The notes below the pieces were generated by a model. The model was not told where the DNA came from and ran no database searches. It saw nothing but the letters and a program-made list of their open reading frames with translations. From assembly GCF_027531705.1 (NCBI RefSeq), contig NZ_JAPZSP010000009.1, positions 1 through 64,000 on the forward strand: 64,000 nucleotides of DNA, in the 5' to 3' direction. Position numbers and translations under genes: made by a program. This stretch comes from Flavobacterium sp. (lineage in GTDB: Bacteria > Bacteroidota > Bacteroidia > Flavobacteriales > Flavobacteriaceae). Below, piece after piece: positions 52,814 to 61,990 of this stretch. Numbering within the stretch: position 1 is the first letter of the stretch; the number at the start of each line of letters is the position of its first letter.

Positions 52814-53758
52814 TTACATTAAACCTCTACCAGTTTTTAATAATCGTTTGTTTTGTTCTAATTCTTTTACCAAATTATCCAAAATTCCATTAATGAAAAT
52901 ACTACTTTTTGGAGTTGAATATTCTTTAGCAATTTCAAGATATTCATTAATGGTAACTTTAGTTGGAATAGAAGGGAATTTTAAAAATTCACAAATTGCC
53001 ATTTTAAGCAAAATTGTGTCAATTTCTGCAATTCTTTCTGTATCCCAATTAGGTGTTTTATCTTCAAATTCTTTGGCTAATTCTTTTTCGTTTAAAATCG
53101 TTTTTCTAAAAAGATTGCTAACAAATTCTTTGTCTTCGGTATCTTTATACAATCTCGAAACTCTAAACGAATCTTCTTTTCCGTTTTTGATAGCTTTCAA
53201 TTGTCTGATGATTTCAGTATTAACTAACGGAATATCATCAATCCAAGTTAATTTGTTATCTTCAAGATATTCGTATAATTTTTCGTTTGGAGCAATAACT
53301 TCCATAAAAATAGACGCAATAAATTCTTTGTCTTCTTCAAAAGTATTTACATTATTTCGCATATAAGTTGCGTACAAATCACTTTCTTTTATAGCATTCA
53401 AAAGAATATTGATGTAATCGTCGTTAAGATTCCAAGTATTGATTTTTCTATCTTGAAGTGCAATGCTTAGCGAATTATTTTCTTCTAATAATTCTAAAAT
53501 GGCATTATTGACAAATTTTTTATTTGGATTTTTTTCTTCTTTAGTAGCTAGATGTTTCTCGGCCGATTTTTGAAGAAAAACAACTTCTTTTTTTCTTATT
53601 TCTACAAGTGCTGCAAGTAGTGTTAAGTACAAATCTTGAATGTTTTCGATACTGTAAAGTAAAAATTTCTCTTCTTTTTCGATTGAATCAGAACCATTTT
53701 GATGCATGGCATAAATCGATTGCATTACTTTTACGCGGATATGTCTTCTATTTAACAC
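52814..53758 (-). CDS. nusB: Transcription antitermination factor NusB, long form
   Basis: A 314-aa NusB. The RNA-binding NusB fold at the C-terminus contains NEKELAKEFEDKTPNWDTERIAEIDTILLKMAICEF and TKVTINEYLEIAKEYSTPKSSIFINGILD. E. coli NusB has about 140 residues, so the N-terminal 170 residues are an extension usual for Bacteroidota. It begins RRHIRVKVMQSIYAMHQ. It is the first gene of a three-gene operon. Confidence 0.93.
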   Translation of the reverse strand: MLNRRHIRVKVMQSIYAMHQNGSDSIEKEEKFLLYSIENIQDLYLTLLAALVEIRKKEVVFLQKSAEKHLATKEEKNPNKKFVNNAILELLEENNSLSIALQDRKINTWNLNDDYINILLNAIKESDLYATYMRNNVNTFEEDKEFIASIFMEVIAPNEKLYEYLEDNKLTWIDDIPLVNTEIIRQLKAIKNGKEDSFRVSRLYKDTEDKEFVSNLFRKTILNEKELAKEFEDKTPNWDTERIAEIDTILLKMAICEFLKFPSIPTKVTINEYLEIAKEYSTPKSSIFINGILDNLVKELEQNKRLLKTGRGLM

Positions 53759-53790
53759 TTGGTAAGAACTTTTATTGGTTTAAAAAATAA

Positions 53791-53817
53791 CGGAGCAAAA
53801 GAATTTCTTTCGCTCCG
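53791..53817 (-). terminator. Terminator after leucine dehydrogenase
   Basis: Stem cggagcaaaagaa / ttctttcgctccg (one G-U pair) with a U-tract on the minus strand, between ldh and nusB. Confidence 0.7.
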
Positions 53818-53825
53818 CAAAAATA
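53818..53825 (-). promoter_or_regulatory. Possible -7 element for nusB
   Basis: TATTTTTG on the minus strand, directly beside the terminator hairpin. If used, the hairpin would become part of the nusB leader. Confidence 0.3.
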
Positions 53826-53847
53826 GTAATAATATTGTAACGCTAAA

Positions 53848-54951
53848 TTATTTTGCGTTTTCTTTTTTTCTTTGTTCAATTCTTTCTTCAGCCATTGCTA
53901 AAGCAGCTTGATAGGTTGTCAAACCTTTTGAATTTGCTAAATCAAAAATAGCCAAAGTTGTATTGTAGATATTTTCAGTTCTTCGCATAGCTTCTGCTTT
54001 GTCATACTTAGCAATTTCTCCATAAACATTGATGATTCCACCAGCGTTAATTAAGAAATCTGGAGCATAAAGAATACCTTTTTCTTTCAAAATTTGACCA
54101 TGAATTACTTCATTCGCCAACTGATTATTAGCAGCACCAGCAATAACTTTAGCTTTAATTCTGTTGATTGTATCATCGTTTACAGTTGCTCCAAGTGCGC
54201 AAGGTGCGTAAATATCAACATCTGCTCCGTATAAATCATCGCCTCTAAAAATTGAGGCACCATATTTTTTGCTAACTTCTTCCAAACGACTTTCATTGAT
54301 GTCAGTAATTTGTACCAGAGCACCTTCTTTAGAAAGAAAATCAACTAATGTTTCACCAACATGGCCAATTCCTTGCACCAACACTTTTTTGCCGTCTAAC
54401 TTTTCAGAACTAAATTGGTATTTGGCGGCAGCTTTCATCCCCATATAAACACCGTATGCAGTTACAGGCGATGGATTTCCAGAACCACCAATGGCTTCAG
54501 AAATTCCAGTTACATAAGGTGTTGATTTGCGTATTAAATCCATATCTGGAGTTGTTGTACCAACATCTTCAGCAGTAATATATTTTCCGCTTAGAGAGTT
54601 AACATACTCACCAAATTTGGTAATCAATTCGGGTGTTTTATCTAATTTAGAATCGCCAATAATAACGGCTTTTCCACCACCAAGGTTCAATCCAGAAATA
54701 GCTGATTTATAAGTCATTCCTCTTGATAAGCGCAAAACATCATTTAATGCTTCCCATTCGTTGGTGTATTTCCACATTCTAGTGCCACCAAGTGCCGGTC
54801 CTAAAACTGTGTTGTGAATTCCGATTATTGCTTTTAAACCAGTATCTTTGTCGTTGCAAAAAACAATTTGCTCATGATTATCAAACGATACTTGACCAAA
54901 AACAGGATCAACTTTGTGAAGTTCTTTAGCATTAATTACTTCTGTAGTCAT
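53848..54951 (-). CDS. Leucine dehydrogenase (Glu/Leu/Phe/Val dehydrogenase family)
   Basis: A 367-aa NAD-dependent amino-acid dehydrogenase that deaminates branched-chain amino acids. LGPALGGTRMW and LSRGMTYKSAISGLNLGGGKAVI contain the conserved active-site Lys, and GIGHVGETLVDFL is the Rossmann loop. Length and motifs favour leucine/valine dehydrogenase over glutamate dehydrogenase. It is a single-gene unit with its own terminator. Confidence 0.92.
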   Translation of the reverse strand: MTTEVINAKELHKVDPVFGQVSFDNHEQIVFCNDKDTGLKAIIGIHNTVLGPALGGTRMWKYTNEWEALNDVLRLSRGMTYKSAISGLNLGGGKAVIIGDSKLDKTPELITKFGEYVNSLSGKYITAEDVGTTTPDMDLIRKSTPYVTGISEAIGGSGNPSPVTAYGVYMGMKAAAKYQFSSEKLDGKKVLVQGIGHVGETLVDFLSKEGALVQITDINESRLEEVSKKYGASIFRGDDLYGADVDIYAPCALGATVNDDTINRIKAKVIAGAANNQLANEVIHGQILKEKGILYAPDFLINAGGIINVYGEIAKYDKAEAMRRTENIYNTTLAIFDLANSKGLTTYQAALAMAEERIEQRKKENAK

Positions 54952-55149
54952 AAATTTTTAATTTTAGATATTGAGGTTTTATCAAAATGACATCGCAAAA
55001 TTAAGATTAAAATCAAAATATCGCACTAATTTTTGAAATAATTAGTAATTTGTTAATAAAAAGGGCTATTTGTGCTATTTGCTAAAATTATTTTTTAATT
55101 TGTTTTTTAACTAAAAAACATAAAAAAACTTGTATTTTATTTTAAAATA

Positions 55150-56907
55150 ATGAAAGAATTACAATATTTAAATAAATATTTCATCAAATATAAATACCAT
55201 TTTTTGTTTGGTATTCTTACAACTATTGCAGCACAAATATTTTCGCTTTTTACACCTAAATTAATTAGCAAATCATTTAAAGCAATTGAAGAGCATTCAC
55301 AACATTTAGCAAGTGATGTTGTGCAGAAAGAGCTTTTTCATAATCTTTTATTAATTATTGTTACGGCTTTAGTCGCTGGATTTTTGTCTTTTATGATGCG
55401 TCAAACCTTAATTGTAATGTCAAGACACATCGAATTTGATTTGAAAAACGAAGTATTTCGACAATATGAAAATTTATCACAAAATTTCTACAAGCAAAAT
55501 CGAACAGGCGATTTGATGAATCGTATAAGCGAAGATGTTTCCAAAGTTAGAATGTATGTTGGGCCAGCCGTTATGTATTCTATCAATACGTTTATTCGTT
55601 TTGCAATTGTGATTGCTTATATGTACGATGTCTCGCCGCGATTGACGCTTTATACACTTTTGCCATTGCCAATATTATCATATGCTATTTTCAAATTGAG
55701 CACGCAAATTAATAAACGAAGTACCATTTTTCAGCAATATTTATCTAAAATTTCGAGTTTTACACAAGAAGTTTTCTCTGGTGTTCGAGTTATAAAAGCT
55801 TATTCACTTGAAGCTCAATACCAAAAAAATCTAGTTGATTTATCCGAAGAAAGTAAGATAAAAAGTATGAGTTTGGCAAGAGTTCAATCCTTATTTGGGC
55901 CTTTGATGTTGGCGCTAATTGGAGTCAGTAACTTGGTTGTAATCTATTTTGGTGGAATGATGTACATTGAAGGAAAAATAGACAATATCGGAATCATTGC
56001 AGAGTTTATTTTGTATGTCAATATGTTGACTTGGCCAGTAGCTTCATTGGGTTGGGTTTCGTCAATGGTTCAAGAAGCCGAAGCATCGCAAAAACGTATT
56101 AATGAGTTTCTCAAAATTCAACCAGATATTGTAAATACTGTAAAAGAGCATTCAGTTATAAAAGGTGAAATTGTCTTTGATAAAGTTACATTTACCTATG
56201 ATGATACTAATATAACTGCATTGCAAGAAGTTAGTTTTACTGTGAAAAAAGGTGAAACTTTAGCCATTTTAGGCAAAACAGGTTCAGGAAAATCAACGAT
56301 ACTTTCTTTGATAAGTAGGTTATACGATATTGATAACGGAAGTATTTTAGTGGATGAAAAATCAATTAAAAATATCAATCTATATGATTTGAGAAACAGC
56401 ATCGGAATTGTGCCTCAAGATGCCTTTTTGTTTTCTGATTCAATCAAAAATAATATAAAGTTTGGTAAAGAAAATGCTACCGATGAAGAAGTTATTGAAG
56501 CTTCTAAAAAAGCAGTTGTACATGATAATATAATGGGTTTTACCAATCAATACGAAACTATTTTGGGCGAAAGAGGCATCACACTTTCTGGCGGACAAAA
56601 ACAGCGTGTCTCTATTGCCAGAGCGATTATTAAAAATCCTCAAATTTTACTTTTAGACGATTGTCTATCGGCGGTTGATACCGAAACGGAAGAAGCTATT
56701 TTGAATAATTTACTGCAATTTTGCAAAGACAAAACTACCATAATTGTTAGTCATAGGGTATCATCTGCAAAAAATGCTGACAAAATTATCATCCTCGAAG
56801 ATGGAAAAGTCTTACAGCAAGGTTCTCATAATCAATTAGTAAATCAAGAAGGTTATTACAAAGAATTATATTTGAAACAACTTTCTGAAAAAGATTTTGT
56901 TGAATAG
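55150..56907 (+). CDS. ABC exporter, fused membrane and ATPase domains (MdlB/MsbA-like)
   Basis: A 585-aa half-transporter. Six transmembrane helices occupy about residues 1-310, and the ATPase domain has Walker A LGKTGSGKST, signature LSGGQKQRVSIARA and Walker B ILLLDDCLSAVDTE. Such exporters move lipids, drugs or peptides, and the substrate is not evident. A PUR-family gene follows closely, with no other transporter half nearby, so it may work as a homodimer. Confidence 0.93.
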   Translation: MKELQYLNKYFIKYKYHFLFGILTTIAAQIFSLFTPKLISKSFKAIEEHSQHLASDVVQKELFHNLLLIIVTALVAGFLSFMMRQTLIVMSRHIEFDLKNEVFRQYENLSQNFYKQNRTGDLMNRISEDVSKVRMYVGPAVMYSINTFIRFAIVIAYMYDVSPRLTLYTLLPLPILSYAIFKLSTQINKRSTIFQQYLSKISSFTQEVFSGVRVIKAYSLEAQYQKNLVDLSEESKIKSMSLARVQSLFGPLMLALIGVSNLVVIYFGGMMYIEGKIDNIGIIAEFILYVNMLTWPVASLGWVSSMVQEAEASQKRINEFLKIQPDIVNTVKEHSVIKGEIVFDKVTFTYDDTNITALQEVSFTVKKGETLAILGKTGSGKSTILSLISRLYDIDNGSILVDEKSIKNINLYDLRNSIGIVPQDAFLFSDSIKNNIKFGKENATDEEVIEASKKAVVHDNIMGFTNQYETILGERGITLSGGQKQRVSIARAIIKNPQILLLDDCLSAVDTETEEAILNNLLQFCKDKTTIIVSHRVSSAKNADKIIILEDGKVLQQGSHNQLVNQEGYYKELYLKQLSEKDFVE

Positions 56908-56976
56908 TTGTTTTTTACTTCTTTTTTTATCATTTTTGAAATGAAAAAACAAACTAGAAAAACAGATAGAACGAAT

Positions 56977-57369
56977 ATGAGAGAAAATGATATGTTAGAA
57001 AAAGAGGAAATCTTTTCTAAAGTTTTAAGAGCAGGAAGAAGAACGTATTTCTTCGATGTGAGAGCTACCAAAGCTGATGATTATTATGTAACCATTACCG
57101 AAAGTAAAAAGTTTACAGAAGAAGACGGATCGTTTCATTTTAAAAAACACAAAATTTATTTATACAAAGAAGATTTTGCTGCTTTCACTGAAATTTTGGG
57201 CGAAATGACCGATTATGTATTGAATAGCAAAGGCGAAGAAGTAATTTCGGAACGTCATCAAAAAGATTTCAAAAAAGAGTATTCTTATGAGAAATCTGAA
57301 CCAAAAGCAGATGCCGATGAAGAACCAAAAACGTCAAGTTTTACCGATATAGATTTTGATGATATTTAA
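56977..57369 (+). CDS. PUR-family DNA/RNA-binding protein (DUF3276)
   Basis: A 130-aa protein with the bacterial PUR-alpha-like domain: EEIFSKVLRAGRRTYFFDVRATKADDYYVTITESKKF and HFKKHKIYLYKEDFAAFTEIL. The acidic tail SFTDIDFDDI is also typical. It probably binds single-stranded nucleic acid. The ATG at 56977 (MRENDMLEKEEIF) matches family starts; an upstream ATG at 56941 is possible. It follows the ABC exporter gene by about 70 nt. Confidence 0.85.
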   Translation: MRENDMLEKEEIFSKVLRAGRRTYFFDVRATKADDYYVTITESKKFTEEDGSFHFKKHKIYLYKEDFAAFTEILGEMTDYVLNSKGEEVISERHQKDFKKEYSYEKSEPKADADEEPKTSSFTDIDFDDI

Positions 57370-57389
57370 TCAAAAACAAAACTAAATAG

Positions 57390-57421
57390 AAAAGTTCGAA
57401 ATTTGTTTTTCGGACTTTTTT
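57390..57421. terminator. Terminator after the PUR-family gene
   Basis: Stem aaaagttcg / cggactttt (one G-U pair) and a T-run, before a convergent toxin gene. Confidence 0.65.
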
Positions 57422-57443
57422 GTTTGATAAATATTTGAGATAT

Positions 57444-57758
57444 TTATAATATATTTATTTTAGTTGGATTTTGTCTTGTATCAAAAACATGTGAAACCAA
57501 AACCATTCTGTTTATATCATCGATCCAATAAATAATTTTATAATTTTTAAAAACCAAATAGCGATATTCTTGAATTCTATCACTTAAGGCATCATCTTTT
57601 TGACCAATAAAAGGATTTTTATCTAGTTTGAGTGATTCATCAACTATTCCGTTGACTAAATTTTGTGCAATAACAACTCCTGCATTGAATTTATAATATT
57701 CAAAAATGTCAATTAGTTTGTCTTCCGCAAATTGAGTCCAATAAACTTCTAACTCCAT
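57444..57758 (-). CDS. RelE/ParE-family toxin (module 1)
   Basis: A 104-aa RelE/ParE-type toxin. VYWTQFAEDKLIDIFEYYKFNAGV, then NPFIGQKDDALSDRIQEYRYLVFKNYKIIYWID and LVSHVFDTRQNP follow the family order (start helix, RYLVFKNYKIIYWI core, C-terminal DTRQNP). It would poison gyrase or cut mRNA. Its start overlaps the antitoxin stop by 10 nt. The antitoxin-then-toxin order suggests coupled expression. Confidence 0.88.
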   Translation of the reverse strand: MELEVYWTQFAEDKLIDIFEYYKFNAGVVIAQNLVNGIVDESLKLDKNPFIGQKDDALSDRIQEYRYLVFKNYKIIYWIDDINRMVLVSHVFDTRQNPTKINIL

Positions 57759-57991
57759 TTTTGGATTTTAGTTTTTAGACTACTTGCAGAAATTATTCGA
57801 CCATTTTTAGAATCTTCGAGAGATTGTTCAATATCAGAATTGAGTTTTTGTTGACTCATAGGCTTCATTTCTTTTTCAAGTAATTCAGCCTTGCCTTTAT
57901 GAAGTAGTTTTTCTAAGTCAATGACAATTTCCTCATTTTGAAGTCTAAGAAATTCTTGAATGAAAGTTAATTTACGAGTTTCAATGTTCAT
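57749..57991 (-). CDS. Antitoxin of module 1
   Basis: An 80-aa protein with an N-terminal helical segment (ETRKLTFIQEFLRLQNEEIVIDLEKLLHKG) and a C-terminal tail SLEDSKNGRIISASSLKTKIQKW that probably wraps the toxin. It overlaps the RelE/ParE toxin gene. No separate DNA-binding fold is clear. It resembles small flavobacterial antitoxins with a 'two helices then toxin-binding tail' layout. Confidence 0.75.
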   Translation of the reverse strand: MNIETRKLTFIQEFLRLQNEEIVIDLEKLLHKGKAELLEKEMKPMSQQKLNSDIEQSLEDSKNGRIISASSLKTKIQKWS

Positions 57992-58058
57992 ATTTTAAAT
58001 TTTAAACAAATATAATAATTTTTATAATACATATAATTTCATCAATCAAATTGAAAAC

Positions 58059-58571
58059 TCACATCGGACCTTTAGGAATTTCTTTAGTTTTTAAGGATGC
58101 CATTTTTCCTTCCGAGTTAATGGTTATGAAAAGTTCTCGTTTAAAATATTTCTTTTCAAACTCAATGTTATATCTAAAAAGATAAGAATCATTTTCTACA
58201 TCATAGGTTATATCTAGCAAGGTCAATTCTTTAAATTTTCCGTTGCGCGAATTGATTTTGGCACAAACCGTTGATACTTTTTCAACCGTTGTACTTTCAA
58301 TCACACTTTGAGTTGCTTCTGAAGAGTTAAAAACTTTAAATTTGGAGGTCGAACAACTTTCGAGCAAACGCTTACCAAGATTATAAGATAAATTTACTTT
58401 GGCAAGACTAACTTCTTTTTTCTCAACCTTTACAAATCTTGAATTATCAACTTTTGCAATAGAATCTTTTTCCGTTTTTGTTTTGTCATTAGTTGATGCA
58501 ATAGTCTTAGGTGCTTTACTTTTGCAAGAAAACAAGGTGATAAGTGCTATTACAAAAACTAATTTCTTCAT
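58059..58571 (-). CDS. Hypothetical lipoprotein
   Basis: A 170-aa lipoprotein (lipobox LFSC, Cys16). A Lys/Thr-rich linker (about 20-45) precedes a beta-rich mature domain with two notable cysteines (LLESCSTSKFKVF, VSTVCAKINSRNGKFKE) that may form a disulfide. I do not recognise the family. It lies directly after a scramblase-like gene (1-nt gap) on the same strand, so it is probably cotranscribed. Confidence 0.6.
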   Translation of the reverse strand: MKKLVFVIALITLFSCKSKAPKTIASTNDKTKTEKDSIAKVDNSRFVKVEKKEVSLAKVNLSYNLGKRLLESCSTSKFKVFNSSEATQSVIESTTVEKVSTVCAKINSRNGKFKELTLLDITYDVENDSYLFRYNIEFEKKYFKRELFITINSEGKMASLKTKEIPKGPM

Positions 58572-58572
58572 T

Positions 58573-59163
58573 TTATTTTTCTTTCAAAACCATATCAATA
58601 CACATAACAGCAGCCAAAATAAGTGGTCTAATTGGTGCATCTTGAGCAACAACTTCATTGATTTGCAAAACATAATTATCAGCTGATGTGAAGAACTCTT
58701 TTCCTATACCAGCCCATTTTTTGCTTACATGTGCCAATTCTTTTCCATCTTTATTGAATTTGAAATCCCAACCCGTCCATTTTCCTTCTAATGTGCATAG
58801 ATGCTTGTCGTGTGTGTCAAAAACCTCAAATTTCCCGCCAAATGACCAGAATTTTTGTTTGAAAAATCCAATAGTTCGGTTGTTTTCGTCAAAAACTTCC
58901 ACATCGGAACGAAAAATTGCAATGCCACGTTTGATTGAAACAATTGGTTTTCCTTCTGGAGTTGTAACTACAACATTGAAAGGTGTGTTGCGTTTATAAT
59001 CGGTAAAACGGAACATTTTTGTAAAAAAACCTAATCCAACTTCTTTAGTTGTCATGATTTGATGATTGTTTTCTGGATCGAAAATATCATAGTTATTTGA
59101 CGCTTTGAACATTCCGATTTTTTCTTTTACAAGAAATAAGTTTTTGTTTAAAATTGGATTCAT
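58573..59163 (-). CDS. LURP-one/phospholipid scramblase-like protein
   Basis: A 196-aa protein of the LURP-one-related / Tubby-like superfamily. It shows the repeated beta-strand pattern YDIFDPENNHQIMTTKE, VTTPEGKPIVSIKRG, EVFDENNRTIGFFKQK, FEVFDTHDKHLCTLEGKWTGWDFKF and a C-terminal hydrophobic helix (APIRPLILAAVMCIDMVL) as a membrane anchor. It overlaps the next upstream gene by 4 nt. Possible lipid binding is inferred from the fold. Confidence 0.75.
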   Translation of the reverse strand: MNPILNKNLFLVKEKIGMFKASNNYDIFDPENNHQIMTTKEVGLGFFTKMFRFTDYKRNTPFNVVVTTPEGKPIVSIKRGIAIFRSDVEVFDENNRTIGFFKQKFWSFGGKFEVFDTHDKHLCTLEGKWTGWDFKFNKDGKELAHVSKKWAGIGKEFFTSADNYVLQINEVVAQDAPIRPLILAAVMCIDMVLKEK

Positions 59164-59987
59164 TTTTTTAAAGTTATTTTATATATATTTGATTCAAGTA
59201 CTTCTGTATCATTGTCTTCACAGATTAAGAAACTAATAGTTTCAGGCGTTTCTTCTACTAACGTAATTCCTTCAAGTTTATTGGTTTTGGAGATGATTTT
59301 ATGCGATTTTAACTTCATTTTAGTAACATCAATCTGCCCAATTATGCTTCCTAAAACTTCACCATCATGATAAGTTGATTCAGTTGCTTCGGCAGTTGCT
59401 AGAAAATAAATTTGGTCGCCAACCAAAATTGCATCGGTAAAACTGGTTTCGACACCTTTTATTTTGGGTAATTTGAATTTGTTATGCAAAATAGAAAACT
59501 CATCGGTTAGATTTTTTCCTGAAATGGTGAAGATGGCATTTTTTGATTTTTTTCCGTTGCTTCGGTTGAACAAAAACCAATTTTCTCCATTGTATATAGC
59601 ACCTTCGAGATTGAAATCTTCTGGATTTATTTCGCCAAAACTCTGCATTGAAGCATAAAGCATGCTCAAATCTTGCGTTGCAATTACTTTTTTAGTTTTA
59701 GCATCGACTTGAACCATCGTATTTCGATTTTCGGTTGAACCTGAACCAAATATGTAAATTGTATCTTCAAATTGTGTAATGGCTTCAAAGTCTTTTTTGA
59801 TTTTTTTTGGCGTGTTTTCTTGAGCGTTTTCTTGTAGCGGATAACGTTCTAGTTTTTCGGTTGAAATATTGTATTCGTATAGAAACGAACTATTATCGCC
59901 AACTGCTACGATAGTGTTGTTGTGATAAACTAATCCTGATGCAGACCCAAGTCCGATGATTTTGAATAGAAATTGTAATTGCTCCAT
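59160..59987 (-). CDS. Beta-propeller-like protein of unknown function
   Basis: A 275-aa protein built of repeated beta-sheet blades, for example GLVYHNNTIVAVGDNSSFLYEYNIS, FEAITQFEDTIYIFGSGSTENRN, AIYNGENWFLFNRSNG and AILVGDQIYFLATAEATES. It lacks a signal peptide and looks cytoplasmic. It resembles DUF6929-type flavobacterial proteins; that family link is a guess. It is the first gene of a minus-strand run of three. Confidence 0.6.
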   Translation of the reverse strand: MEQLQFLFKIIGLGSASGLVYHNNTIVAVGDNSSFLYEYNISTEKLERYPLQENAQENTPKKIKKDFEAITQFEDTIYIFGSGSTENRNTMVQVDAKTKKVIATQDLSMLYASMQSFGEINPEDFNLEGAIYNGENWFLFNRSNGKKSKNAIFTISGKNLTDEFSILHNKFKLPKIKGVETSFTDAILVGDQIYFLATAEATESTYHDGEVLGSIIGQIDVTKMKLKSHKIISKTNKLEGITLVEETPETISFLICEDNDTEVLESNIYKITLKK

Positions 59988-60000
59988 ATTTTGCAGATAA

Positions 60001-60083
60001 GCCTAGCCCAGATAGCAGTGGAAATCCTTTTCTTTTTTTCTTTAAAAAAGAAAAGATTGCAACGTATAGCTGGAAATAGCTTC
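60001..60083 (+). repeat. Dispersed hairpin-forming repeat, copy 2
   Basis: About 83 nt starting gcctagcccagatagcag, with the same A/T hairpin and direct repeats as the copy at 26911-26997. It lies in the divergent gap before ppk2. Confidence 0.75.
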
Positions 60084-60117
60084 TAATTATTATTTTTACA
60101 AATATAAATGATTTACG

Positions 60118-60990
60118 ATGAACTCAATTAATCCAGAAGATTTTAAAGTTGTAGGCAAAATAGAATTGTCTAAAATTCCAACAAAATTGTCTATTGACAC
60201 CGATAAAGACCAAGAAGAAGAGGCTTTGGACAAGGTACAAGTAAAGTTGAGCAAGAAGCAAGATGCCATGTATGCGCACAACAGATATGCTTTTTTGATT
60301 TGCTTACAAGGCATGGATACCAGCGGAAAAGACAGTTTGATAAGAGAAGTTTTTAAGGAATTTAATCCGCGTGGAGTAGTGGTTCATAGTTTTAAAACGC
60401 CCAATTCTACCGAGTTGGAGCACGATTACTTATGGCGTCATTATTTGGCTTTGCCCGAAAAAGGAAAGTTTGCAGTCTTTAACAGAACACATTATGAAAA
60501 TGTGTTGGTAACTCGCGTGCATCCCGAGTATATTTTGTTTGAAAATTTGCCAGGAATTGAAAAAGTGGAAGACATAACACCGCAGTTTTGGGAAAATAGA
60601 TTCGAGCAAATCAATAATTTTGAAAAACATATTTCGCAAAATGGAACCAAAATTTTGAAGTTTTATTTTCATATGAGTAAAGAAGAACAGCGTCAACGAT
60701 TACTGAAAAGGCTTGAAAATGCTGAAGATAATTGGAAATTTTCGACTGGCGATTTGAAAGAACGCGAACGTTGGGATGATTATATGAAATATTACGAAGA
60801 AGCGATTAATAAAACATCGTTTGAGCACGCGCCTTGGTATGTTGTTCCAGCTGATGATAAAGGAATTGCACGCTATATTGTGGCCAAAACCATTTGGGAG
60901 GAAATGGAAAAACTTACTGATATTACCGAACCAGAATTAGACCCAAAAGTAAAAGCGAATATTGAAGTTTATAGACAGCAGTTGCAATAG
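60118..60990 (+). CDS. Polyphosphate kinase 2
   Basis: A 290-aa PPK2-family kinase using polyphosphate to phosphorylate nucleotides. The Walker A motif LQGMDTSGKDS spans residues 63-73, FKEFNPRGVVVHSFKTPN follows, and the Walker B-like EKGKFAVFNRTHYENVLV and lid KEEQRQRLLKRL are intact. It is of the one-domain type. Class I and class III PPK2 (NMP/NDP activities) cannot be told apart by sight. It lies next to a dispersed repeat and ends 2 nt before a convergent hydrolase gene. Confidence 0.9.
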   Translation: MNSINPEDFKVVGKIELSKIPTKLSIDTDKDQEEEALDKVQVKLSKKQDAMYAHNRYAFLICLQGMDTSGKDSLIREVFKEFNPRGVVVHSFKTPNSTELEHDYLWRHYLALPEKGKFAVFNRTHYENVLVTRVHPEYILFENLPGIEKVEDITPQFWENRFEQINNFEKHISQNGTKILKFYFHMSKEEQRQRLLKRLENAEDNWKFSTGDLKERERWDDYMKYYEEAINKTSFEHAPWYVVPADDKGIARYIVAKTIWEEMEKLTDITEPELDPKVKANIEVYRQQLQ

Positions 60991-60991
60991 T

Positions 60992-61873
60992 TTAGTGTAA
61001 GTTTAGCAATGCATTTCTAATAATTTCATAATGCGACCAAGGAATAAAATGGTCAGCATTTTTTATTGAAATAGTGTCCATTAGTTTTGCATTAACAAAT
61101 TCTTTTTGAATAAACGCCATATTAGAATAGGGCACGAGTTGGTCTTTTGTGCCATGAATAACTGTAATTTTACTTGTGATTTTTCCTAAATCTTTTTTCA
61201 TGGTAACTAAATCGTGTTTTAGCCACCAAAGTTCATCATTAGAAGGTCGTAAAGCGCCGGGAATTAAATAACGAATAGGTTTTTTCATTATAAAATTTCT
61301 CCAAATTTCAGGATTTTCTGCTTTTGGATCCACCGAGCCTGCTAATATTATGAGGTTTGCATATAATTTTGGTTCGAGAGTTGCCATTTTAGTGATAACT
61401 GGTCCGCCCATCGAATGACCAATTAATGTAATCGGTTTTTTGTTATCAATCGATTTTAAAAATAATGTGATTCTTTTGGCTTGTGTTTGTAAATCCTCAG
61501 CATTACTAAAGTTGCTATACCCAAAACCAGGTCGGTCTATAGCTATCATTCGATATTTTTGTAACAGTAATGTATCTTTTAAATACTCTTTGTAAGCATC
61601 CCAACTTCCTGGTGAACCATGTACAAAAAATAAAGTGGGATTTTGATTATTTCCCGTTTGCAGATAATGAATTTTATATTCGCCTAGAATTACTGTTTTA
61701 TCAATGAAATCGGTATTTGTAGTTTCAAAAAATGCCTTTGTTTTCTTTGAATTCATCCTCATTTTCATGCATGATTGGCATAATATTAAGTAAGTGAAAA
61801 TGAAGATAAAAAGGAAGTAGATTTTTTTAAACTTTCTTTTTTTCTTAAAAAATCCATTATTAGAAGAAATCAT
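60992..61873 (-). CDS. Alpha/beta hydrolase
   Basis: A 293-aa hydrolase with an N-terminal membrane anchor (KIYFLFIFIFTYLILCQSC, including a possible lipobox Cys). The fold signatures are FFVHGSPGSWDAY (oxyanion region), the nucleophile elbow LIGHSMGGPVI, VIHGTKDQLVPY (acid) and ADHFIPWSHY (His). It probably acts as an esterase or thioesterase at the membrane. The substrate is unknown. It is convergent with the PPK2 gene. Confidence 0.88.
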   Translation of the reverse strand: MISSNNGFFKKKRKFKKIYFLFIFIFTYLILCQSCMKMRMNSKKTKAFFETTNTDFIDKTVILGEYKIHYLQTGNNQNPTLFFVHGSPGSWDAYKEYLKDTLLLQKYRMIAIDRPGFGYSNFSNAEDLQTQAKRITLFLKSIDNKKPITLIGHSMGGPVITKMATLEPKLYANLIILAGSVDPKAENPEIWRNFIMKKPIRYLIPGALRPSNDELWWLKHDLVTMKKDLGKITSKITVIHGTKDQLVPYSNMAFIQKEFVNAKLMDTISIKNADHFIPWSHYEIIRNALLNLH

Positions 61874-61990
61874 GATTCAAATTTTGAATAAAAATAAGAA
61901 TTTTAAAACGTAAAAAATTAGTTTTGAAATAATTAACATAATAATAAGATTTTCAAGAAAATGGCGTTATAAAACATATAAAAAATTCTC

